A stretch of 6,012 bases of DNA from Alphaproteobacteria bacterium (GCA_947500965.1 CANMWW010000159.1:1-6012); one strand, 5' to 3'; shown: positions 1-6,012, numbered from the stretch's first letter. The notes: a model not told the origin generated them from the sequence alone. Made by a program: numbers and translations.

Positions 1-1338
1 CTCGATGGCGACGCCGGCGATCTCGACGATGCGCGGGCGGCTGTTGCCGAAGAGCGAGCCCGCGATCGTCCTGCGGTGGCCGTCGGCCTCGACCGTCACG
101 CGCAGCAGCGTCGGGTAGTCGACCTGGCGGTCGTGCCGCGCCTCGGTGACGGCGATGTTGCGCGAGCGCGCGACCGCCGGCGCGGAGACGGTGTTGACGC
201 TGTCGAGCTGCTGCGAGAGCAGGCCGGCCAGCACGCAGGCCGTCACCGGCTTCGGGTTGATCTCCGCGGCCGCGCCCTCGTACTCGACCGAGATCGCGCG
301 GATGTTCTCGTCAGCGATCTGGCCGAGATAGGTGCCAAGCCGCGCGCCGAGCGCCATGTAGGGGCCGAGCTGCTTCGCCTCCTCGGCGGTGACCGAGGGC
401 ATGTTGATGGCGTTCACGACGGCGCCGTCGAGCAGGAAGTCGCAGACCTGCTCCGCCACCTGCAGCGCCACGTTCTCCTGCGCCTCGGCGGTCGAGGCGC
501 CGAGATGGGGCGTGCAGATCACGTCGTCGCGGCCGAAGAACCGGCTCTCCGTCGCCGGCTCGACCGGGAAGACATCGAGCGCCGCGCCCGCGACCTGCCC
601 GGACTCGAGGGCCGCGAGCAGGTCCTCCTCCACGACCAGGCCGCCGCGCGCGCAGTTGATGACGCGCACGCCGCGGCGGCACTTCGCCAGGGCCGCCGCG
701 TCGATGATGCCGCGCGTCGCGTCGGTGAGCGGCGTGTGCAGCGTGATGAAGTCGGCGCGCGCCAGCAGCTCGTCGAGCTCGACCTTCTCGACCCCCAGCT
801 TCTGGGCCCGCTCCGGCGTCAGGTACGGGTCGTAGGCCGCGACCTTCATCTTCAGGCCGAGCGCGCGCTCGGCGACGATCGCGCCGATGTTGCCGCAGCC
901 GATGATGCCGAGCGTCTTGGCGGTGAGCTCGACGCCCATGAACCTGTTCTTCTCCCACTTTCCGGCCTGCGTCGACCGGTCCGCCGCGGGCAGCTGCCGC
1001 GCGAGCGAGAACATCAGCGCGATCGCGTGCTCGGCCGTGGTGATCGAGTTGCCGAAGGGCGTGTTCATCACGACGATGCCGCGTCGCGTCGCCTCCGCCA
1101 CGTCGACGTTGTCGACGCCGATGCCGGCGCGGCCGACGACCTTGAGCCGCCTGGCGGCCGCGAGGATCGCGGGCGTCACCTTGGTGGCGGAGCGGATGGC
1201 GAGGCCGTCGTAGTCGCCGATGATGGCCTCGAGCTCGGCCGGCTTCAGGCCCGTGCGCGTCTCCACCTCGACGCCGCGGCGCTGGAAGATCTCGACGGCG
1301 CGCGGCGAGAGGTTGTCGCTGATGAGGACCTTGGGCAT
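1..1338 (-). CDS. serA: D-3-phosphoglycerate dehydrogenase (partial, C-terminus beyond window)
   Basis: Cytoplasmic NAD-dependent enzyme that oxidises 3-phosphoglycerate to 3-phosphohydroxypyruvate, the first step of the phosphorylated serine pathway. The visible 446 residues begin MPKVLISDNLS and read straight to the window edge. The N-terminal substrate domain includes the VVGRAGIGVDNVD stretch (about 68-80). The Rossmann nucleotide-binding domain carries GCGNIG (147-152), followed by an acidic Asp about 18 residues later (YDPY, D170). The catalytic triad of the D-2-hydroxyacid dehydrogenase family is visible: Arg231 in NCARGG, Glu260 in DVFPVEP and His278 in TPHLG. After residue about 310 the protein continues into what should be the intervening domain of long (type 1) PGDHs. 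Family members are about 525-530 residues, so roughly 80 residues, including the serine-sensing type ACT domain, lie outside the window. The start is supported by a GGAA at 1346-1349, 7 bases upstream. It follows serC after 82 bases on the same strand, so the two are probably co-transcribed. Confidence 0.96.
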   Translation of the reverse strand, partial: MPKVLISDNLSPRAVEIFQRRGVEVETRTGLKPAELEAIIGDYDGLAIRSATKVTPAILAAARRLKVVGRAGIGVDNVDVAEATRRGIVVMNTPFGNSITTAEHAIALMFSLARQLPAADRSTQAGKWEKNRFMGVELTAKTLGIIGCGNIGAIVAERALGLKMKVAAYDPYLTPERAQKLGVEKVELDELLARADFITLHTPLTDATRGIIDAAALAKCRRGVRVINCARGGLVVEEDLLAALESGQVAGAALDVFPVEPATESRFFGRDDVICTPHLGASTAEAQENVALQVAEQVCDFLLDGAVVNAINMPSVTAEEAKQLGPYMALGARLGTYLGQIADENIRAISVEYEGAAAEINPKPVTACVLAGLLSQQLDSVNTVSAPAVARSRNIAVTEARHDRQVDYPTLLRVTVEADGHRRTIAGSLFGNSRPRIVEIAGVAIE

Positions 1339-1420
1339 GGGTCGGTTCCGATCGATTGCGCGGGGCGCGCGCGGCCAGGTCGCCGCGCCGCGCTCCCGCT
1401 GGTCTGGCAGGAAGGGGAAA
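1339..1420 (-). other. serC-serA intergenic spacer
   Basis: An 82-base gap separates the serC stop from the serA start. It is GC-rich with runs of alternating GCGC and a CGATCG palindrome near 1350-1356. The serA Shine-Dalgarno (GGAA on the minus strand, 1346-1349) lies at its downstream end. I see no hairpin followed by a U-tract and no convincing promoter, so read-through from serC into serA is the simplest reading; a separate serA promoter cannot be excluded by eye. Confidence 0.5.
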
Positions 1421-2590
1421 TCAGGCCGCGAGGGACAGGCCGGCGCGCGCTTCCTCGAAGGCCCAGTCGAGCCAGGGGAAGAGCGCCTCGAGGTCTGCCC
1501 GCTCGATCGTCGCGCCGGCCCAGATGCGCAGGCCCGGCGGCGCGTCGCGATACGCGTCGATGTCGTAGGCCACCTTCTCGGCCTCGAGCAGCGCCGCGAT
1601 CCTTTTCGGCAACGCGGCCTGCGCCTCGGCAGGGAGGGCAAGGATCGCCGGATCGACGATCCTCAGGCAGACGGAGGTGCAGGAGCGCGTCGCCTTGTCG
1701 GTCGCGAGGAAGCCGGCCCAGCCGGACCGCGCGACCCAGGACTCGATCGCCGCAAGGTTGGATTCGCTGCGCGCGACCAGCGCGTCGAGGCCACCGATCC
1801 CCTCCGCCCAGCGCAGCCCGTCGAGCGCGTCCTCGACGGCGAGCATGGAGGGCGTGTTGATCGTCTCGCCCCGGAACAGGCCCTCGACGAGCTTGCCGCC
1901 GGAGGTCATGCGGAAGAGCTTCGGCAGCGGCCAGGCCGGGACGTGGCCCTCAAGCCGCTCGACGGCGCGCGGGCCGAGCACGAGCATGCCGTGCTGCCCC
2001 TCGCCGCCCAGCACCTTCTGCCAGGACCAGGTCGCGACATCGAGCTGGTCCCAGGGCAGCCGCATCGCGAAGGCCGCCGAGGTCGCGTCGCAGATCGCCA
2101 GGCCAGCGCGATCCGGGGCGATCCAGTCGCCGCCCGGCACGCGCACGCCGGAGGTGGTGCCGTTCCAGGCGAAGACCACGTCGCGCGCGAAGTCGACCTG
2201 CGCGAGGTCGGGCAGCGCGCCATAGGGCGCCTTCAGCAACCGCGCGCCGGGCAGGCGCAGTTGCTTGACGATGTCGACCGCCCAGGCCTCGCCGAAGGAT
2301 TCCCAGGCCAGCACGTCGACGCCGCGCGCGCCGAGCAGCGACCACAGCGCCATCTCCACGGCGCCGGTGTCGGACGCCGGCACGATCGCGATGCGATGGG
2401 TGGCGGGGATGCCGAGCACGGCGCGCGTTCGGTCGATCACCTCGGCGAGCTTCTGCTTGCCTGGCTTCGAGCGGTGCGAGCGGCCCAGCAGGGCCTTCTC
2501 GAGGGAGGCGAGCGTCCATCCGGGGCGCTTCGCGCAGGGTCCGGAAGAAAAATTCGCCACGCCCGGACGGGCGTTCGGTCTGGTCGTCAT
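1421..2590 (-). CDS. serC: Phosphoserine aminotransferase
   Basis: PLP-dependent, cytoplasmic enzyme that converts 3-phosphohydroxypyruvate and glutamate to O-phosphoserine and 2-oxoglutarate; SerC enzymes can also act in the DXP-dependent vitamin B6 pathway. The 389 residues form a complete class V aminotransferase of the length typical of alphaproteobacterial SerC. Visible landmarks: N-terminal NFSSGPCAKRPGW (13-25); the SHRSKPGKQKL segment (38-48); GTTSG (144-148); CDATSAAFA (167-175), whose Asp168 should contact the PLP pyridine nitrogen; Lys192 in WSWQKVLGGEGQHG as the Schiff-base lysine; and GETINTPSML (241-250). The C-terminal LRIWAGATIE (354-363) is also characteristic. The start at 2590 follows AAAGGA with 9-base spacing; that Shine-Dalgarno lies in a leader hairpin. 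It heads a serC-serA operon giving consecutive pathway steps. Confidence 0.96.
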   Translation of the reverse strand: MTTRPNARPGVANFSSGPCAKRPGWTLASLEKALLGRSHRSKPGKQKLAEVIDRTRAVLGIPATHRIAIVPASDTGAVEMALWSLLGARGVDVLAWESFGEAWAVDIVKQLRLPGARLLKAPYGALPDLAQVDFARDVVFAWNGTTSGVRVPGGDWIAPDRAGLAICDATSAAFAMRLPWDQLDVATWSWQKVLGGEGQHGMLVLGPRAVERLEGHVPAWPLPKLFRMTSGGKLVEGLFRGETINTPSMLAVEDALDGLRWAEGIGGLDALVARSESNLAAIESWVARSGWAGFLATDKATRSCTSVCLRIVDPAILALPAEAQAALPKRIAALLEAEKVAYDIDAYRDAPPGLRIWAGATIERADLEALFPWLDWAFEEARAGLSLAA

Positions 2591-2595
2591 ATGGA

Positions 2596-2633
2596 GCCAT
2601 CCTTTCAGATGGCCGGGACCCGTTGGGAGGTCC
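2596..2633 (-). promoter_or_regulatory. Tandem-hairpin serC leader (candidate serC-type cis-regulatory RNA)
   Basis: On the minus strand two hairpins stand in tandem just before serC. The upstream one pairs GGACC (2629-2633) with GGUCC (2616-2620) around an 8-base loop. The downstream one pairs GCCAUC (2608-2613) with GAUGGC (2596-2601) around UGAAAG, and a flanking G-U pair can extend it. The Shine-Dalgarno AAAGGA (2600-2605) spans the loop and 3' arm of the second hairpin, so folding should restrict ribosome access. A conserved 'serC motif' RNA in leaders of serC operons of alphaproteobacteria has been described from comparative genomics; placement and general shape agree with it, but I cannot run the covariance model. 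Ligand or trigger, if any, is not visible. Confidence 0.6.
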
Positions 2634-2646
2634 TAGCCCGGGGCCG

Positions 2647-2675
2647 CTTCTATGGAGATGCCCGGGCGCGTGCAA
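2647..2675 (-). promoter_or_regulatory. Candidate sigma-70 type promoter for serC-serA
   Basis: Minus-strand TTGCAC (2670-2675) and TAGAAG (2647-2652) are separated by 17 bases, matching 3/6 and 4/6 of the consensus boxes. Transcription would begin near 2640, which would make the transcript start almost exactly at the two-hairpin leader. A 7-base inverted repeat, GCCCGGG (2636-2642) with CCCGGGC (2661-2667), straddles the -10 box and could be a protein-binding site or chance in GC-rich DNA. The boxes are weak individually; position is the main support. Confidence 0.4.
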
Positions 2676-2724
2676 GCGCGAAGAGACGCACGACCGCGGC
2701 ATCTCGCCGCGCCCGCCGCCGGTG

Positions 2725-3519
2725 CTAGGCGGCCCGGGCGCCGCCGAAGCCGTAGGCGTCGAGCGCGAGGATGCCGTAGGCGAAGGAATGGTGGAGCAGT
2801 TCGCCGCGCCCCTGCCCCGCGCCGAACGCGACGTGGAAGGGATAGAGGTGCTCGGTGGTCGGGTGGCTGGACAGCGCGTCGGGCGCCTCCCAGACGGAGG
2901 CGATCGCTGCCTCGTCGCCCTCCTCGGCGGCACGGCGCAGCCAGGTCGAGAAGCGCCGCGCGTCGTCGACGGGCGTGGCGCCGATGCCCTGCCCGCGAAA
3001 GCGCCGGAGGTCGTGCGTCGCCGAGCCGGAGCCGAGGACGAGCATGTCCTCCGCCGCCAGCCCGGCCAGCGCGCGACCGAGCGCGACATGGTGCGCCGCG
3101 TCCTCGTGCGGCTGGACCGAGAGGCTCACCACGGGGACGTCCGCGTCGGGGTACATCAGCATCAGGGGCGTCCAGGCCCCGTGGTCGAGGCCGCGCTGCG
3201 GATCGACGTCGCATTCCATGCCTGCCGCGCCGATCCTCCGCGCGACCTCGGCCGCGAGCGCGGGGTCGCCCGGCGCCGGGTAGCGCATCTCGAACAGGCG
3301 GCCGTCGAAGTTGCCGAAGTCGTGGATCGTCGCCGGCCGCGCGGCCGTCGAGACCGCGGGCCGCCGCGTCGTCCAGTGCGCGGTCGCGACGACGATCGCG
3401 CGCGGCCTGCCGAGCGCGGCGCCGAGCCCCGAGAGGAAGCGCGCGGCGGGCGAGCCGTCGAGCACGATCGTCGGCGCGCCGTGCGAGACGAAGACGGCAC
3501 GGTGCGGGCGCGGGGCCAT
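2725..3519 (-). CDS. Class III extradiol ring-cleavage dioxygenase, DODA/LigB family (YgiD-like)
   Basis: A complete 264-residue protein of the LigB/DODA superfamily, which includes bacterial YgiD (4,5-DOPA extradiol dioxygenase) and plant DODA. These are soluble metal-dependent enzymes that open catechol-type rings; the true substrate here is unknown. Landmarks are the N-terminal VFVSHGAPT with His13, ATAHWTT with His48, LDHGAWTPL with His113, VVSLSVQ (130-136), LVLGSGSATHDLR with His169, and EHLYPFHVAFGA with His224. By analogy with YgiD, His13, His48 and His224 are the probable metal ligands and His113/His169 probable active-site residues; that mapping is my inference. The start at 3519 gives the normal family N-terminus. 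It lies 4 bases after the uronate dehydrogenase stop (TGA-CGCG-ATG) without a clear Shine-Dalgarno, so translational coupling is likely. The frame stays open upstream, but that part overlaps the dehydrogenase and resembles nothing. Confidence 0.9.
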   Translation of the reverse strand: MAPRPHRAVFVSHGAPTIVLDGSPAARFLSGLGAALGRPRAIVVATAHWTTRRPAVSTAARPATIHDFGNFDGRLFEMRYPAPGDPALAAEVARRIGAAGMECDVDPQRGLDHGAWTPLMLMYPDADVPVVSLSVQPHEDAAHHVALGRALAGLAAEDMLVLGSGSATHDLRRFRGQGIGATPVDDARRFSTWLRRAAEEGDEAAIASVWEAPDALSSHPTTEHLYPFHVAFGAGQGRGELLHHSFAYGILALDAYGFGGARAA

Positions 3520-3523
3520 CGCG

Positions 3524-4345
3524 TCAGCGGATGCGGTCGAGGTCGCCCTTGAACTCCATGTCGCAGAACATGCCGCCGATGAAGGTCGCGGAGACCTCGC
3601 TCTCGGGATTGGCCGCCGTGGCGGCGAGCGCCGCGTCGCGGTGGTCCTCGGCGACGTCCTGCGGGCGGTAGCCGAGCCGCTCGGCGTTCGAATTGTCCCA
3701 CCAGGCGCGCTCGCAATGCGAGGAGCCGTAGACGATCTCGAAGTGGATCTCCGGGTGCTCGAGCCCGATGCGCACAAGCTGCACGAAGTCGCGCGGGCTG
3801 AGCCACATGCTGAGCCGGCGCTTGTCGAGCGGCTTGTCGCCGTAGTTGCCGATGCGCACGCACAGGCTCTCGACGCCGTACTTGTCGGCGTAGAGCGCGG
3901 CGAGCGCCTCGCCATAGGCCTTGCTGACGCCGTAGCGGCTGTCGGGCCGCGGCTGCACGCGGTTGTCGATCCGGCGGGTGCGCCGGTAGAAGCCGACGAC
4001 GTGGTTGGTCGAGGCGAAGATCACGCGCTTCACGCCCTTGCGTCGCGCCGCCTCGTAGAGGTTGTAGCAGCCGACGATGTTGGCGGGATGGATCTCCTCC
4101 CAGCTGTCCTCGACGCTGCGACCGCCGAGGTGGACGATACCGTCGACGCCCTCGCAGATCGACTCGACCTGGGCGAGGTCGGCGAGGTCGGCGGCCACGA
4201 ATCGCTCGTCCGGCGCGAGGTCGGCGGGCGCGACCCGGTCGCTCAGCACCAGTTCGGGATAGGCGCCGCGCAGCAGCCCCCGCAGGCTCGTGCCGATGCC
4301 GCCGGCCGCGCCGGTGATCAAGACCCGCTTCATCTTCCTGCCCAT
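3524..4345 (-). CDS. udh: NAD-dependent uronate dehydrogenase (extended SDR / NAD-epimerase fold)
   Basis: Predicted to oxidise D-galacturonate or D-glucuronate to the aldarolactone with NAD+, the first step of oxidative uronate catabolism in the cytoplasm. The 273 residues match the remembered Agrobacterium Udh over their length: VLITGAAGGIG (8-18), the Rossmann glycine motif; GIVHLGGRSVE (69-79); NIVGCYNLYEAAR (89-101); FASTNHVVGFY with Ser112; YGVSK with the catalytic Tyr138 and Lys142; VRIGNY; RRLSMWLSPRDF with an Arg equivalent to the substrate-binding Arg near 174 of the Agrobacterium enzyme; and WWDNS (215-219). I chose the ATG at 4345 because GGAG lies 6 bases upstream (4352-4355). 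Starts at 4333 (MKRVLITG, as in Agrobacterium, but with its Shine-Dalgarno too close) or 4363 are possible. Residues 119-137 are more basic than in Agrobacterium, so a related sugar substrate is conceivable. It is followed by the dioxygenase after 4 bases and is divergent from the solute-binding protein. Confidence 0.88.
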   Translation of the reverse strand: MGRKMKRVLITGAAGGIGTSLRGLLRGAYPELVLSDRVAPADLAPDERFVAADLADLAQVESICEGVDGIVHLGGRSVEDSWEEIHPANIVGCYNLYEAARRKGVKRVIFASTNHVVGFYRRTRRIDNRVQPRPDSRYGVSKAYGEALAALYADKYGVESLCVRIGNYGDKPLDKRRLSMWLSPRDFVQLVRIGLEHPEIHFEIVYGSSHCERAWWDNSNAERLGYRPQDVAEDHRDAALAATAANPESEVSATFIGGMFCDMEFKGDLDRIR

Positions 4346-4377
4346 CTGCTGCTCCATGGCCATGCGCGGGGGATGGA

Positions 4378-4402
4378 ATTGCGCCCGCGACCGCGGCGCA
4401 AT
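4378..4402. promoter_or_regulatory. Perfect inverted repeat, candidate operator in the divergent promoter region
   Basis: ATTGCGCC (4378-4385) and GGCGCAAT (4395-4402) form a perfect 8+8 inverted repeat with a 9-base spacer. Arm centres are 17 bases apart, less than two helical turns. It sits between the uronate dehydrogenase and solute-binding protein genes and overlaps the candidate -10 box of the dehydrogenase (4400-4405), where a bound repressor would block transcription. As RNA it could instead fold into a leader hairpin of the dehydrogenase. No regulator gene is in the window, so the binding protein is unknown. Confidence 0.45.
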
Positions 4403-4429
4403 CTATGCGACCGGCGCGGCGATGCCCAA
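4400..4429 (-). promoter_or_regulatory. Candidate promoter for the uronate dehydrogenase-dioxygenase operon
   Basis: Minus-strand TTGGGC (4424-4429) and TAGATT (4400-4405) are 18 bases apart, with 3/6 and 4/6 matches to the sigma-70 consensus. The -10 lies about 55 bases upstream of the chosen start. The inverted repeat at 4378-4402 overlaps the -10 box and the expected transcription start. Weak on sequence alone. Confidence 0.3.
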
Positions 4430-4450
4430 TGCTTCGCCATGCCCTTTTGC

Positions 4451-4480
4451 TTGACGCTCCCGCGCCGGAGTCGGTCTACT
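4451..4480 (+). promoter_or_regulatory. Candidate promoter for the solute-binding protein gene
   Basis: TTGACG (4451-4456, in the context CTTGAC favoured in alphaproteobacteria) and TCTACT (4475-4480) are 18 bases apart. The -35 matches 5/6 of consensus, the -10 4/6. The -10 lies about 46 bases before the ATG, leaving a leader of roughly 40 bases rich in GGCCGCC that ends in a strong Shine-Dalgarno. This is the best-looking promoter in the window. Confidence 0.5.
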
Positions 4481-4526
4481 CCCGCCGGTCCGGACGGCCG
4501 CCTGGCCGCCGGGAAAGGGAGGACGC

Positions 4527-6012
4527 ATGAAATCTCGCAGGCAATTCCTGGCGCGCCTCGCGCTGGGCACGGCCCTCGCGATCTCGCTGCTGCCCGCGCT
4601 CGAGGCGAAGGCCCAGAGCGCGCTGTCGCAGTCCGGGCTCGTGGGCAAGCCGGAAGGCATCACGATCATCACCGACCAGGCCCAGTGGCCGAAGGCCTTC
4701 AACGAGGCGCCCCAGCTGGCCGAGCTCGTGAGGCAGGGCAAGCTGCCCGCGGTGAAGGACCGCCTTCCGCAGGACCTGATGGTCATCAAGCCGGTGCAGG
4801 AGACCGGGAAGTACGGCGGCGTCTGGCGCCGCGGCTTCACGGGCCCGGGCGACAACGAGAACGGCAACCGCATCAACGCCTCCGACCGCCCGATCCTCGT
4901 CGACCACACCGGCGCCAAGCCGAACCCGTCCCTCGCGAAGGGATGGAAGATGAGCGATGACGGCAAGACCTTCACGCTCAACCTGCGCCGCGGCCTGCGC
5001 TGGTCCGACGGCACGCCGATGACCGCGAACGACTTCGTCTTCTGGTTCGAGGACATCTACGGCAACAAGGACATCGTCCCGACGCCGATCCCCGACATGT
5101 CGCCGCAGGGCAAGCCCGGGCGCATCGTCAAGGTGGACGACTTCACGGTGAACTTCGAGTTCGACGTGCCGTTCTACCTGTTCGAGGACCTGATGGCCGG
5201 CGACACGCTGATCGGCGGCGGCCAGGCCGTCCGCCAGTCGGACAAGCGCAGCCACGGCGCCTACGCCCCGGCCCACTACCTCAAGCAGTTCCTGCCGAAG
5301 TACGTGCAGGGCGGCGTCGACGCGGCGAACGCCGCGGCGAAGGCCGAGGGCTACGACAACTGGGTCGCGCGCCTGCACTTCAAGAAGGACTGGACGCTCA
5401 ATCCCGAGCTGCCGGTGCTCGGCCCGTTCAAGACGGTGCAGCCGATCAACCGCGCGACCTGGGTCATGGAGCGCAACCCTTACTACTGGGCGGTCGACAC
5501 CGCGGGCAACCAGCTCCCCTACCTCGACGGCGTCGTCATGACGCTGGCCGAGAACCTCGAGGTGCTGAACCTGCGCGCGATGGCCGGCGAGTACGACCTG
5601 CAGGAGCGCCACATCGACATCGGCAAGCTGCCGGTGATCCTCGAGAACCAGGCGCGTGGCCGCTACAAGGTCCACCTGGACCTCGCGCTCAACGGCTCCG
5701 ACGCGGTCTACTACTTCAACCAGAGCTACGACGCGGATCCCGAGATCGCGAAGTGGCTGCGCAACGTGGACTTCCGCCGCGCGCTGTCGCTCGCCCTCGA
5801 CCGCAAGCAGCTCAACGAGGCCTTCTGGCTCGGCGTCGCCGTCCCCGGCTCCACCGCGCCCGGCGAGGCCCTTCCCTACTTCCCGGGCCAGGGCTGGCGC
5901 GAGAAGTGGTCGACCTTCGACCAGAAGCAGGCCAACGAGATGCTCGACCGCATCGGGCTCTCGAGGAAGGACGCGCAGGGCTTCCGCCTGCGTACCGACA
6001 ACGGCCAGCGGC
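4527..6012 (+). CDS. ABC transporter solute-binding protein, family 5 (SBP_bac_5), Tat-exported; partial
   Basis: Periplasmic binding component of an ABC importer; family 5 proteins carry peptides, nickel or oligosaccharides to an inner-membrane permease. The first 495 residues are visible and the frame runs off the right edge. The signal peptide is MKSRRQFLAR followed by a hydrophobic stretch (11-25) and AKA (27-29), a probable cleavage site before Gln30; SRRQFLA closely fits the twin-arginine consensus. The family 5 signature is at about 136-177, including LAKGWKMSDDGKTFTLNL and WSDGTPMTANDFVFWFEDI. Later come MERNPYYW, PYLDGV and FRRALSLALDRKQLNEAFW, all typical positions of this fold. The start has GGGAGG (4517-4522) 4 bases upstream. 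Family members of this type are roughly 600 residues or more, so perhaps a fifth is missing. Permease and ATPase genes would be expected downstream. Being divergent from a uronate dehydrogenase, a uronate-containing ligand is a reasonable guess, but no residue seen here shows specificity. Confidence 0.92.
   Translation, partial: MKSRRQFLARLALGTALAISLLPALEAKAQSALSQSGLVGKPEGITIITDQAQWPKAFNEAPQLAELVRQGKLPAVKDRLPQDLMVIKPVQETGKYGGVWRRGFTGPGDNENGNRINASDRPILVDHTGAKPNPSLAKGWKMSDDGKTFTLNLRRGLRWSDGTPMTANDFVFWFEDIYGNKDIVPTPIPDMSPQGKPGRIVKVDDFTVNFEFDVPFYLFEDLMAGDTLIGGGQAVRQSDKRSHGAYAPAHYLKQFLPKYVQGGVDAANAAAKAEGYDNWVARLHFKKDWTLNPELPVLGPFKTVQPINRATWVMERNPYYWAVDTAGNQLPYLDGVVMTLAENLEVLNLRAMAGEYDLQERHIDIGKLPVILENQARGRYKVHLDLALNGSDAVYYFNQSYDADPEIAKWLRNVDFRRALSLALDRKQLNEAFWLGVAVPGSTAPGEALPYFPGQGWREKWSTFDQKQANEMLDRIGLSRKDAQGFRLRTDNGQR

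Noticed and set aside
2598..2600. An ATG on the minus strand 10 bases before the serC start, opening a long frame.
   Set aside because: It is out of frame with serC, lies inside the leader hairpin, and its product is low-complexity Arg/Ala-rich sequence; the frame at 2590 gives an unmistakable SerC.
76..2728. Very long open frames on the plus strand across the serA and serC genes (hundreds of codons).
   Set aside because: They lie opposite two strongly recognisable genes, are dominated by Arg, Ala, Gly and Asp, contain no known motif, and are the usual antisense by-product of GC-biased third codon positions.
2715..2733. GC-only hairpin GCCGCC/GGCGGC spanning the dioxygenase stop codon, a possible terminator.
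   Set aside because: The stem is only 6 bp and no U-tract follows, so an intrinsic terminator is not supported; it may be chance in GC-rich DNA.
3520..3915. Upstream in-frame extension of the dioxygenase by 132 codons.
   Set aside because: It would overlap the uronate dehydrogenase, is rich in Ser/Arg/Thr with no family similarity, while the ATG at 3519 gives the normal N-terminus.
4476..5675. A 399-codon open frame on the minus strand opposite the solute-binding protein gene.
   Set aside because: The plus-strand frame carries a signal peptide, strong ribosome-binding site and the family 5 signature; the antisense frame is Val/Arg/Asp-rich with no motif.
1..6012. CRISPR arrays, insertion sequences, tRNA/rRNA genes or other mobile or defence elements.
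   Set aside because: No regularly spaced repeats, transposase-like coding sequence or recognisable RNA gene was seen; gene content is ordinary metabolic and transport.

Overview
The window is very GC-rich, densely coded DNA from a bacterium. The alphaproteobacterial-type phosphoserine aminotransferase, the serC-serA order, the structured leader in front of serC and the Agrobacterium-like uronate dehydrogenase all point to an alphaproteobacterium, probably of the Rhizobiales/Hyphomicrobiales. I cannot name a genus. I see no mobile elements, CRISPR array, tRNA or rRNA.

Four genes lie on the minus strand and one on the plus strand. Reading the minus strand from its 5' side (high coordinates first): a uronate dehydrogenase (3524-4345), then 4 bases later a LigB/DODA-type extradiol dioxygenase (2725-3519), then a 134-base gap holding a likely promoter and a two-hairpin leader, then serC (1421-2590), an 82-base gap, and serA (1-1338, cut by the window edge before its C-terminal ACT domain). 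On the plus strand, divergent from the uronate dehydrogenase, is a family 5 ABC-transporter solute-binding protein (4527-6012, cut by the right edge) with a twin-arginine signal peptide.

Functionally there are two units. serC-serA supply the first two steps of the phosphorylated serine pathway: SerA oxidises 3-phosphoglycerate and SerC transaminates the product; serB is not in view. Two tandem hairpins sit just before serC, and the second contains the Shine-Dalgarno sequence in its loop and 3' arm. This looks like the alphaproteobacterial serC-leader type of cis-regulatory RNA. The second unit is the divergent pair of uronate dehydrogenase (plus dioxygenase) and solute-binding protein. It suggests import and oxidation of a uronic acid or a uronate-containing oligosaccharide. 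The divergent promoter region contains a perfect 8+8 inverted repeat overlapping a candidate -10 element of the dehydrogenase, a good candidate operator.

Nothing here is a clearly new system. The points most worth a second look are the serC leader, the inverted repeat in the divergent promoter region, the tight pairing of uronate dehydrogenase with a ring-cleaving dioxygenase, and the Tat signal on the solute-binding protein.
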